Assembly: GCA_022453515.1 (NCBI GenBank)
Contig: JAJNNY010000048.1
Coordinates: forward strand, 228,356 to 292,355
Direction of reading: 5' to 3'
Length of the DNA stretch: 64,000 nt
DNA from: Astrocystis sublimbata
Taxonomy: Eukaryota; Ascomycota; Sordariomycetes; Xylariales; Xylariaceae
The stretch's first letter is position 1. Every line of letters begins with the position of its first letter. Positions 23,911-34,255 of the stretch are shown here, piece by piece. The position numbers and the translations under genes were made by a program. Under the pieces are notes generated by a model. It ran no database searches, was not told where the DNA came from, and saw only the letters and a program-made list of their open reading frames with translations.

Positions 23911-26900
23911 ATGGAACATTATTACACATACCACACCTCGGATGTGGCTTCTTCAGCTCCGCAGAGTCGGATACGCTCCTCTAGGCGCCCTACCACTTCC
24001 TTCTTCTTTGAATCTTCTGAGGACGGTCAATCAGATTCAATGAATGATGTGGATATGTATTCGGCTATAGGAAAGATATTCGATACTATAGCATCCAGCA
24101 GGCTCCCAGGTCCCACGGTTACAGGTCTACCGAAGATTTATCTCGGACAAGGATCACAGTTCGTGGTCAACAAGCAGATGGTCTTTTGGAGTGATGAGCA
24201 GATGATGCTAGTTGAAGACCCACAGGCCATGGTTGCCGTCAAACAACCAAAGTTTGAGCTGGATCCAGTTGAGCCTCTTGATATCGAGGGGCAAAGGGCA
24301 CGACGCCACTTAGACAATATCATCCTGGAGATTCGAGCACTCACAACGCCCTTATTACAACGACACCCGTATGTAGCAAGGCTCCTTAGCTGGACGATTG
24401 ATCGTGAGAATTTCCATCAGCCAGTCGGTTTGGTAATGGAGTTGGCAACCTCGGACCTTGAAAGCTTGCTTTCCAATCCGAGATGCCCAATTTCATGGTC
24501 AGACCGATACAGAATTTGCTCTCAGGTTGCGTCCGGAATGGACGCCATTCACGAGTGCCAAATGGTGCATGGCGATCTGAAGCCCCAGAACGTGCTGATA
24601 TTTGACCAGAGAGATGGACCTGTTGCGAAGCTTGCCGATTTTGGTCTATCAGTTGGTACCTTTAACGACACGCAATCCGAGATCACACAGAGACTCGGGG
24701 GTACACCAGGATGGCAAGCACCCGAGGTTTCCGAGGGGAAGTTCTTAAGGCCGGAGGGGCTTCGAAAGGCAGATAACTACTCCTTTGGTTTGCTATCATG
24801 GTGTACACTGTTCAACGAGAATAGCGGGAAGCCGCCACCATCAGAAATAAGTACTGAAGGGCCAGAACATCTGCTTGCAGTCGAAATTGAGATAAGAGAA
24901 AAGGCTCTGAAAGCGGAAACTGAGGGAGCCACCTTTGCTATTGGTGTTGTCGCTAAAGCACTCAGACAATTGCTTCGCTCCGATCCCTCTGAGAGGCCCG
25001 CAAGGTTGGAAGCACTCTTCCAGGTTCCAGATGGCACACGTCCACCCAACTTTCAATTACCTTATAGAACGCCTTATGACGTTTATACGGAACCGAAGTT
25101 GCCCAAAATGCCCTGGGAGATCCCTAGCCTGCCCGACGTCTTCGTGCCGAACATAATCACTCAATTCAAGAAGCACCCCCTTCGCCTTCACCCCGCAGCA
25201 CTTTTTGGCTCATTTCTCTACTTCACCACTTATGATCGAGCTGATATGGATACAAGACCAGTTCTGGAGATTATCGTCGCCTCGGCTTCTGGTGGCTATC
25301 TCCCCGCTCAAGCTGTCGTTCCTTTCATATTTGAATTCTTTGACAAAGACTACCCGGACGAAATTAAGAGTCTGATACAACCTTGGTTGGCTCGTGCAGT
25401 CACCAGAGGCTCTTTCCACGCCCTGCAGTACTTGGAGAAGCTTGATAGTACTGCAGCTCACCAAGCTCTAGAAGGTTTTAGAAATCTTGGTGGGTATGGA
25501 ATCCACGTGCATGGGCACTTGGCACAACTCACCGCCCTTCAGAGACTGGCCATGTACGGAGATTCTCTCGCCGTGAAGGAGTTCTTGCTTTCCACTCCGG
25601 TTCATAATATCGACGAACGGACTTATTATGGTGAGACACCCCTATATCTGGCATGTGCTCGAGGCTCTTGGGAGATTGCCGAGCATTTGCTTAGCCATGG
25701 GGCAGATGCATCGGTCAAATGTACGCCATTCAAGATAACTTGCCTTCACTGGCTATTCATATTCCCTACCCCTTTGCAATCAATCGTTTTGAAGACTCTC
25801 GTAGAAAAGGGGGCCCTTATCGATGCTTTGATCCCTCATCCAGTGCCCTTTCCCCATTACCCATTCGTTCTCCCTCCTGGATCACCTTTACATTGGGCTG
25901 TTGTCTTCGAAAGCCGTGAGACCATCACAACTCTTTTGGAGCTCGGCGCCGACCCGACTATCCGTGATCGATCTGACCCGTATAAGTATGATCGTGAAGT
26001 CAGGTACCTCGATCATTGGCACGGACTCAATCAGGACTCGTACTCTATACCACAGTTTGAGCCTCGGGGTCTTTCTCCTATGGACCACGCTGCTTCAAAT
26101 CATAGCCCATTGCTTTTTGAGGCGCTGTTGACGTCCACCAAGCAACTCAATACCAATATCAATGATGTTGACGAAGAAGGGTTTACGGTTGCACACCGAC
26201 TAGCCGATAGCCAAACTCGGCGTACTAGCACACAAATCCGCTTCTCTGCTGTGCCCTTTAGGGGAAGCCAGGCGAGAGCAGCCGAAAGTCTCAATCGCAC
26301 AATTTCGGCCATCAAGGCTCTAGGTGGCGACCTTGACAAGCTCACTACGCCGCTGATCGTTAAGGACAATCCCCATGGATCAGCCTCTCAGAACATATCT
26401 CATACACCACTCATGCTCGCTGCCTTGAACTCCCGTCCAGAAGTCGTGCTCGCCTTGGTCCAAGCAGAAGTGAAACTCGAAATAGCGAATAACTGGGGAA
26501 CGACAGCTCTCGGTTGTTTCGGTCCATACAATGGCCCAAATACCCAAATTACGAAGATCCTCCTCGGGGCCGGGGCAGATATCAATCACCGAGACGTTAA
26601 TGGTAATACCGTTCTACGACCAGCCGCGCATTGCGATAACTTGGATCTCTTGAAGCTACTCATATCCCACGGCGTCAATTTGATGGAAACGGACGTGACT
26701 CCGGGATCATATGCGGAGGGATGTCATTGGCTCGTTTTTGCAGCTCATGGCTTGAAGGTAGACGAGGAATGGGCTTCGTTACTCCAGCATGTCATATCAT
26801 GCTGCTACGCACTGAATGATGATGCGATCACTAAAAATAAGGTGTTTGATCTATTCGAGCGCCGTGATCGTGCGGGGGTAACGCTGTTGCACCATCTTGC

Positions 26901-27189
26901 AAGTAAAATGTGGCCGTCCTCTGTCAATTCAATGATTCATCATGGAGCCAGAGTCAACGCGCTCTCCATTCTAAGTGAAGGAAGGTCCAAGAATGGTCGG
27001 TATGAAAAGGAATCGTTCCATGAGACACCGCTAGATGGGGTGATTCGCGCTAAACAGATGGTTCAGGAACGCATGGAGAAAAAGACAAAGTACAGTCTTC
27101 CAGAATACAAGAGTAGATGCGAAATAGCAGACACAGTCATCAAGTCGCTTCGCGATGCTGGTGGAATTCGTGCCACAAGACAGGAGTGA
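23911..27189 (+). CDS. Protein kinase with C-terminal ankyrin repeats
   Basis: A single exon of 1,092 aa from ATG 23911. A TTG six bases upstream is in frame but not a credible start. The kinase domain spans about residues 75-375 and is complete: glycine loop LGQGSQFVV, VAVK with Lys111, an alpha-C Glu (ILEIRAL), catalytic loop HGDLKPQN (Asp222), DFG at 243-245 and GTPGWQAPEV. All residues needed for catalysis are present; HGD in place of HRD suggests it may not need activation-loop phosphorylation. From about residue 550 on come ankyrin repeats, for example YGETPLYLACARGSWEIAEHL, SPLHWAVVFESRETITTLLEL, TPLMLAALNSRPEVVLALV and KILLGAGADINHRDVNGNTVL. It is likely a cytosolic signalling kinase whose ankyrin array binds partners. 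The substrate is unknown. Confidence 0.92.
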   Translation: MEHYYTYHTSDVASSAPQSRIRSSRRPTTSFFFESSEDGQSDSMNDVDMYSAIGKIFDTIASSRLPGPTVTGLPKIYLGQGSQFVVNKQMVFWSDEQMMLVEDPQAMVAVKQPKFELDPVEPLDIEGQRARRHLDNIILEIRALTTPLLQRHPYVARLLSWTIDRENFHQPVGLVMELATSDLESLLSNPRCPISWSDRYRICSQVASGMDAIHECQMVHGDLKPQNVLIFDQRDGPVAKLADFGLSVGTFNDTQSEITQRLGGTPGWQAPEVSEGKFLRPEGLRKADNYSFGLLSWCTLFNENSGKPPPSEISTEGPEHLLAVEIEIREKALKAETEGATFAIGVVAKALRQLLRSDPSERPARLEALFQVPDGTRPPNFQLPYRTPYDVYTEPKLPKMPWEIPSLPDVFVPNIITQFKKHPLRLHPAALFGSFLYFTTYDRADMDTRPVLEIIVASASGGYLPAQAVVPFIFEFFDKDYPDEIKSLIQPWLARAVTRGSFHALQYLEKLDSTAAHQALEGFRNLGGYGIHVHGHLAQLTALQRLAMYGDSLAVKEFLLSTPVHNIDERTYYGETPLYLACARGSWEIAEHLLSHGADASVKCTPFKITCLHWLFIFPTPLQSIVLKTLVEKGALIDALIPHPVPFPHYPFVLPPGSPLHWAVVFESRETITTLLELGADPTIRDRSDPYKYDREVRYLDHWHGLNQDSYSIPQFEPRGLSPMDHAASNHSPLLFEALLTSTKQLNTNINDVDEEGFTVAHRLADSQTRRTSTQIRFSAVPFRGSQARAAESLNRTISAIKALGGDLDKLTTPLIVKDNPHGSASQNISHTPLMLAALNSRPEVVLALVQAEVKLEIANNWGTTALGCFGPYNGPNTQITKILLGAGADINHRDVNGNTVLRPAAHCDNLDLLKLLISHGVNLMETDVTPGSYAEGCHWLVFAAHGLKVDEEWASLLQHVISCCYALNDDAITKNKVFDLFERRDRAGVTLLHHLASKMWPSSVNSMIHHGARVNALSILSEGRSKNGRYEKESFHETPLDGVIRAKQMVQERMEKKTKYSLPEYKSRCEIADTVIKSLRDAGGIRATRQE

Positions 27190-28660
27190 TGAGAAGTCTA
27201 CTTGATCAATAGAGCAATATTCATTAATTAGAGTCGCGTACGCAGTTGAACTATTGGTGCATGTTGCAAATAGTTTCACTGTACAATTCATATATTATCA
27301 TACATCATGCATGCAGCGCAGTGCGCCTCGTTATGCTCAGATGTTAGAGCTAAAGGAGTGGGAGTCTTCCGGTACCTGGAAGCTATCCTCTCGAGATTAA
27401 TATATGTGACTTCGGATATACCAGGACGGGGCGGCTCCCAACTAGGCAGGAGAAGTCCAGGAGTGAACACAAATAAAACTTTACCTTTACTTCCACTTCC
27501 ACTTGACTACAACCCTACTCAAGTAAACTCTTCCCTCTAGTATAGAACTATCATGCAATTGTAACAGAGCCAGAAAACTCACCTGCCATGCAGGCTAGTA
27601 GTGCTCCAGAACCCATCCGAGGGGGACCCCTGTCTATATTCATGATGCTTCAATCACGACCATTGGCCTTGAGAATCTACCCTGACATCAGACCTCTCTA
27701 TACCCCAGCTCACGCGAAGAGTTACAGGAAAGCAATCAGTAGAATCTGTCTTCTTGATTCCATCCCACTGATTTCGCTCAAGACACAGTATCCAGATGAT
27801 TTTTGATACCCGTGCCAAGGACTTTGTCATTGTGATGTCAATTGCATTTACGCGGAACCATAACAGACGTCACGGTGCTCTGGTAACAAAAGCAGTGCTA
27901 GCAGTGCTAGCGGCTGGGTGAAATTACTACTTCTTAATCAATTCCAAACCCTTGGTATCGTGTACCAAGAACTGAAAGCTTTATCCGGTCCGGTCGCCCA
28001 CCCCGTGGACGTGACCTCAATTTAACCGCCGGCCAAGTGACGCGGTTTGGGCGGGATCACAGCAGGGAGAACTCAACGTGGCAGCCAGACCCGATGCCAG
28101 CGTCGGAATTCGGCAGGATCGCGGCTCGTCAGCCCTCTCCAACTTATGATCGGCGAAGCCAAGACTTCCCATGGGCGGCGCCGCTCGGCCAAACGTGGTC
28201 GTTGATGACCCATCTAATCCCAACTACCGGCGGAGCACAGCCTGGGATGTCAGAATTGACGCGCGAAATCGTTCTTCGGAATAGGGTGAGGTGCCTCGGA
28301 AGTCGTAATTACGGGGTCTGGCTTCAATACATTCCCAAATATTAATCAGTCAAGTTCACATTGCTTGTACGATCTGTTCTTATAATTATCTTCTATAAGG
28401 TAACGCGTAACAGAGGATGTAGATCGCCCCAATAGCAAGTTCTTGGTGCAGGGCGCTCCTCTTGGCCTCAGACTGGCTAATATGGCTATGCTGCGGCTCA
28501 ACCCAGGCATCCTTGCAATCTCAGATCGTCACTTTTCAAAGCTCGGCAAGCTAGAGAAACATGCCACGACTATCTAAGACGTAGGTACTTCTCCCTCGTT
28601 GAGAATTTTCCCTTTCGAATGTTTCTATTTGCCATACAGACGCATCGTATATTCACAGAA
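27190..28660. other. Spacer upstream of the SET-domain gene
   Basis: No gene supported. Possible leader features lie just before the SET gene: a donor-like GTAGGT near 28581 and acceptor-like CATACAG at 28640, compatible with a 5' UTR intron. Confidence 0.4.
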
Positions 28661-30066
28661 ATGAAGCAGTCAAATTACAGATTTACCGCCGTTGGTTCGG
28701 TCCTCGGCGCCCTTCTTGTAGCCGCCGAAGACGTCACGAAGCACTGTCTCGCAGATCTGCCACCTGGTTTGCGGCACGATACTCAACTACGATGCCCGCC
28801 ACCTATTGACGAAACGATCGGGTCTCAGCCCATTGACTGGTCGCCTTGGAGTCACCGGCCCAAATGCATAGAAGCCGAGGTGGACGAAGACATTAAATAC
28901 TGTGTTTATAGCAACTCGCAGCATGGAGATCGAGGAATCAGTCTTATAACGAAACCCAAGACGGCAGCAAGCAGTTTGGACATGCTCAATGAAGAGTTTC
29001 CCGGGGGGCACACTCTTAACACCAGCGCGTTGAGTTACGCAGTTGTCGACATTCCCCTGAAGGGAAAAGGCGTAGTGGCGACGAGTAGAATCTCCCGCGC
29101 CGAAGCCTTCATGACGGACTGGGCGTCTGTGCTGCTAGACCTGTCTTTCCCGAGAGTGATGCAGAAGCATGTTGGGCATCGTTATTTGCACGTGGCGGCT
29201 GAACAGCTTGCCGACCCGGCAAAGATGCTTAGCCTTGGCAGGTCGAGTACGAAAGCTGTCGATGTCATCGAGGACATACTTGGGACAAACGCATTCGCAT
29301 ACACGCTGGGTGGCGATTCACATATGGCGCTGTATCCAGAAGTTGCTGTGAGTCGATAACACATTGTTCAGAACCTTGAATGCCTGGTCTTTTCTGATTT
29401 CATGTGGAATTAGAGGATCAACCATGCCTGCAACCCGAAGTAAGTAAGCTTACGCCTCCAATAAATCCCAAACTAACCTCAACATAGCGCATTCGTACGG
29501 TTCAGCACTACAAGCTTTGACGTGAAAGTTGTAGCCTTTCGGGATATTGAGATAGGAGAGGAAATTACCATCAGCTGTATGATTAATTACCCCCTTCCCC
29601 CCAGACCTGAGTATCATTGCCTATGTGCGCTTATATTGCTGATTACATATACGCAGATATTCCTTTGAATCATCCGAGAGAGAAGCGACAGCGCGAACTG
29701 CGGCGCTGGGGATTCGAGTGCAAGTGCAGTCTTTGCGCAGCATCACAGACGGAGGTCGCGTCGTCAGATTACCGGCGGGAGAAGATAGCTTCTCTGCAGA
29801 ATGAAGTCATGGAGGCCATCGGCAAGTTGGACGGCACAACAGCAGTGCGTTCCACACACGAGATTCTGGCTCTGGTGAAGGCTGAGAACATCCCCACTAT
29901 GGTGGCCTCGCAGTATGAGGTGCTCGCAAGACTGTTCTGGAAAGCTGGTGACGCCAAGACGGCTACGGGCTATGCTCAGAAGTCCCTCGACACTCTGGCG
30001 GATCTTGGGTATATCGACCAGTCAACCGATAGCCTCACACAGCTACTGAAGGATTTCGTTGCCTAA
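28661..30066 (+). CDS. SET-domain protein with N-terminal signal-like segment
   Basis: Exons 28661-29347, 29414-29439, 29488-29576 and 29657-30066 give 403 aa. The tiny 26-nt exon 2 encodes RINHACNP, the core of the SET NHxCxPN motif. Exon 3 supplies VRFSTTSFDVKVVAFRDIEIGEEITIS. Exon 4 continues YIPLNHPREKRQRELRRWGF and a post-SET-like CKCSLC. The upstream part has the SET entry GKGVVATSRISRAEA, which would bind S-adenosylmethionine. The N-terminus (FTAVGSVLGALLVAAED after a Lys) resembles a secretory signal. An in-frame ATG at 28619 exists, but the stretch between ends in an acceptor-like ACAG, so I prefer 28661. The family methylates lysines. Whether this member acts on histones or enters the secretory path is open. 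Confidence 0.85.
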
Positions 30067-30291
30067 TATGCTGCAGGTTTGGGGGATGGACGTTGCTTTC
30101 AAGTGCATTCCATTAGTACCTAGAGAAGGGATGAGCGTATCAAAACCTTGTGATAAAATTGCAATACATGACTTGATGAACATCACTGGGTTGCCGTCTT
30201 CCTATGCGACTTCGATCAGATGGCTGCCGACGTGGTGCCATTGCCTACGTGAATAGTACAAATAGCATAGGGCCACCCAGGCCTCACCATC

Positions 30292-31211
30292 TCAAATTGC
30301 CAGGGACTTGACCCGACCATCATGTGCGCAACTGACGAAGCGCCACCGTTGTGATTGCCACAGGGGTATGACTCTCATCATTATCATGCGAAGTACGCCC
30401 TCAAATGGAGGGAACACCCCGTGCCACATTCCATCCTCGAAGGTGGCCGTCTCCATGTTGAGTAAGAAGACAGGTAGAGTGTTGAACAAGAAGCTCAAGT
30501 TGACTTGCTTCTTACCTAAAATTAAAAAAGGAGGGCGAACAAAGCTGTTAGCTTGAGATGGAGATGCATGAGGACTGGCTCAACAGTCTAACTCACCAGC
30601 AGTCCCAGCAATGCCAAGTATGTCAATGGGATTCTCCGCAGTGCTGTACTGCGCGAGTGCGACAATGGCCGGAGGCTCTGCTTTGAGATGGCTGTGTAGG
30701 GCGTCTTTGAACGAGTCCATGATCTCTAGAAGCTCATTGCTCGAGAAATCAGCACCCTTTCTTTGCAGATACTTCTTCATACGATCCATGCCGCCGTAGA
30801 AGGCTTCGTGCTCATGAGTGGCGTCATCCATGAGGCCTTTTCGACCGGCTGCCCTGTCAATGTTGGGAAACAGCTCGGTCTCTTCATAATGGTGATGGGC
30901 CACGACACAGTCGACCCAAGATAGGCTGTATCCAACAAAATCGGACTTGTCGGTGTCGAGTTTCAAACGAGGGCCCTGTTGGTAGATGCTATTGAAGCCA
31001 CGGATAAAGGCATTGTGACTTAGTGCCATGTGCGAAGCTTCGATGGTGAAGGGATCATCCTAGCAAATATATTTTCATTAGTGAATACTGAGCGAGTCAT
31101 TAGTCGGTTGATCAAGAGCACCCAACTCGCCTTGCTTGTTTGGAACTTGGGTGTTGGTATCAGTGTCAAGGGATGATCAGTGTACATGGGAGGTTTGCTA
31201 TGATCCGCCAT
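30292..31211 (-). CDS. Hemerythrin-like (HHE) cation-binding protein
   Basis: Exons 31211-31131, 31059-30597 and 30515-30292 give 255 aa. Exon 1 carries the family's leader PPMYTDHPLTLIPTPKF. Exon 2 opens with DDPFTIEASHMALSHNAF and holds the helices with metal ligands (VVAHHHYEETELFP, HEHEAF, LHSHLKAE). Exon 3 gives the conserved tail ETATFEDGMWHGVFPPF ... PLWQSQRWRFVSC. The first intron uses a GC donor (AAG|GCGAGT) with an otherwise good branch and TAG acceptor. It is the only way I find to keep frame and family sequence. The likely role is a di-iron protein for O2/NO/iron handling. Its substrate is unknown. Confidence 0.85.
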
Positions 31212-34200
31212 GTCTACCAATGTCGATGGATTGGAGGAGGAGCTGAATCATCAGTTTTTGACTTGCGAGAGGAAGATTGCAAATATAGCGATACTTTCAG
31301 GTTAATAGAGGCATGTACTCGAGGTGCAAAAGCTAGTCGGAAGCTATATTGGGGAAGCATCATAGATGGAGCGAGGGGAGGGAGGGACTGTGGGCGTCTA
31401 GAAAAGCTCCACATTATTGCGCCTCTAACACCCCTTCGACCGAGAACAAAGACTCCTAATGATCGAACTTGCATATCCGAGACCAACATAACTACATAGT
31501 ATTATAAATTACATTATAGGTACACCTCCAGGAGTGCACATATGCGTAGCCCCCAAATCCTGCAGCCCAGTAGGGGCCGGTGTCATGTATTTTAGGTCTA
31601 ACTTCTCCAGTTCAAATGTCAGGAGAAGGAGAGTTCCGCGCTTTGTGGAATGCCCAGAAGTGTTTCTCAATGAGAGGTCTTTACAGGCTCTTTAAACAAT
31701 CTATTGTCACTTCGGGTCAACTTGGTTGTCAGTCAATCTATAGCAAAGTGCTCTCCTCACAGCATGTTCACTTTCAGTAAGCCTTCAGAGCTCAGAGACT
31801 CATCTAATTATCAAACATTGCCGTACGTCATGTATTGAACACCAAAGTCGAGGAATTCAGCGCTTGTAAAAATATTATCATTATTAGCTCGTTATTGAGA
31901 GAACGGGGGGTCGAAGCCTCCCCGGGTTAGCATGCTGCTCCTACTGTCCCTAATGATGTCTTTACCACTTCGGCCACCCCCCTTCATCATCCCTTCCCAA
32001 AACGCTCGGGGTCTAAGCTCATATTTGGGTAGCGCTGCCTAGTATTCCAGGAACCCATCATGAGTCGTGGGATCACGGGATAATCTCCCTCCGTCTAGGC
32101 CGTGACCATTCTGCTTGACTTTGGATTTCCGTTACTAGTTTGGAACTTGACAATGAATGGCAATATTGGAAAGGCCAGAAAGATGCACGCGGAGGAGAAC
32201 TCTCAACTCTGGCTGGAGGGGATCTGCTCCGACTTAAGTAGACGCAAGTTGCCATAGTCAATGGCTGCAGACCATTCTCGTGTGCGATTGCATGACTGCA
32301 CTACCGTTGGCGAGGCAGTAACTAAGCTTATTTATGGCCTGAGTCATCGGTAAACTCCTAGTCACCCCGTATCCTAGCTATCGCTGCTTCTTGGTGAATA
32401 CTCCAGCCGAGTCGGCGGCAAGTGCAAGGTTCGAGCTCCCCAAGGTTTTGGTCTGCTTTCGATAAGAGTAGCCCCCCCCAATCGAGAAATGCAGTGGTCG
32501 CATGCCAACATACAAAAGTCAAAAGCGTGGAGCAGGAATGGTTTGGATGATAAGGATCTATCAGACAGCAAGAAGGCCATACCCTTGCGTGGAGCTCCCG
32601 TACAACGACGGCTTCATGACTGCCACCGCCCAGTAGGGCTTATAGGACATATCTATAAGCTTCCCCGCTCTAAGTCTTTCGGCAAAGACGTAATTCCAGC
32701 GCTTGTTGGCCATTCGAAAGGCTTGTATGACTTCACAGGTTGGGAGCTTTTCTCGGAGGCACAATGTGAGTAAGAGCTTCGAATAATTACCTACATGTAC
32801 CTACTCTGTTTCCTGTGAACACTGTCACTAATGACGACACGACAGCATGAGATAGGAAAGACGTTAACAGCGACCAAGAGCAGAACTAAAGCATTCCTTC
32901 CACTTACACATGCTTGGAATCTAGTGTCTTCTGGCGTGACGGAAGTCGGCGCGGAGCTGTGATGTGACTGGGGCCTTCAATATGAAGGCGCCGCCGATTG
33001 GGCACTGGGGGGCCGGGTCACTTGCGACATTACCTAAGGTAATTCATGACAGCTGCCGCACGATGGATCAGTCGAAATTGCCGCATCTAAGCCGGGGGGA
33101 AGATGAAAGGTATGGTAAAGGCGCGATGCAGGGTTGATGCACTTCAGGACCTCGGAGCCTGTGGAATGTACAGCACTGTGCGGCGTAGACCGAGAAGAAC
33201 GGTGCATTTAGGTCATGATTATATAAGAGAGATTGATCGTCGGCAGGTGGCATGCGGCAGCGGCACGTAGGCCCCACTCGCTCCTGCACTGCAGCAAGGT
33301 CTAGCCGGTCTTGGCCAGACTTGGCCAGCGTCGTAGTCGAGGCAGTTACGACTTACAGATACTTATCTACCTAGGTATCTACTAGGTACGTGTATCGCGT
33401 TTGCTCCTGCTTGATTTCTGATCTTCCGTTCGCAAGCACACCTGCCTAAGCACATTACCTATTTGAGCGGCAGTAAGGTGCAGTGGGTAGGATGCACATG
33501 GCGGGTGTACTTACTTAGGAAGCTACTCGAGTCCATAGGACTTGGGGAAGAAGGTGCAGGTGGGAGGCGACAGGGACCTGGCGGGCCGCTCAGCTGCACA
33601 AGACATGCGAATCCATGGCCACCTGCAACCCATGATGCTCGCCAACCTCTGCAAATCATCTACTTCTCCAGATACACACCACACATACACATCATTACCT
33701 AACATCACGGTATCACACAACGGCGGTCACGTCAATCCATAATACATATGACCCAACAATCCCGCATCGGCTCAACCTCCTCCCTGTATCTGGCTCCGAA
33801 CAGAATTGGCTCAGGAACAGATCCCGGGGCTAGCATCTTGTCGACTTTAGATTTAGAGTCTTAGACCCGCTCGAGCCCGCGAAGGACCCGCGAATCCACC
33901 CCGCGCCATCCATCCATGAGCCATCTATCCATCCAAAACATTGCTAATGCTAAGCCAGACGAAGAAACTAGGCCCAATCCCGTACGGTACAGGTACAGTG
34001 TGGCTGGCGACAAGACTTGACCTCTGATTAATTCAAGACTGGGAGCAATTCTTCATCATCTACGTCTTCTCACGACAATTTGCATTTGTTCCCCGTTTTG
34101 CTGCACTCACTCAATCTGTCGTCGCGTCGCGTCGTCCATCAGTGATGCATTTGGCTGGGCCAGGGTCCTGTTACCTTCAGTGCCTACGTTGCATAGCAGC

Positions 34201-34255
34201 ATAGCAACATATACGGTCCCTTGGTCTTGGCTCGGATAGAGACACGCAGTTGGAG
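31212..34255. other. Spacer upstream of the SulP permease, with one tRNA-like remnant
   Basis: About 3 kb without a supportable gene. It holds the tRNA-like segment described separately (31901-31982), a TACCTAGGTA palindrome at 33368-33377, and a C-rich leader before the permease. Frames of up to 119 codons are incoherent. Confidence 0.45.
31901..31982 (-). repeat. tRNA-like remnant (possible SINE or tRNA pseudogene)
   Basis: On the minus strand, TGGCCGAAGTGG matches a pol III A box and, about 50 nt on, AGGCTTCGACCC resembles a B box within a GGGG/CCCC hairpin. A G-run precedes the A box, as an acceptor stem would. The acceptor and T stems do not pair properly and I cannot assign an anticodon, so it is probably decayed or the head of a SINE. 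Confidence 0.35.

Noticed and set aside
28619..28660. Upstream in-frame ATG of the SET gene
   Set aside because: The 14 added codons end in an acceptor-like ACAG and would bury the signal-like segment; kept only as an alternative.
32405..32445. B-box-like GGTTCGAGCTCC as part of a tRNA
   Set aside because: No matching A box and no cloverleaf upstream.
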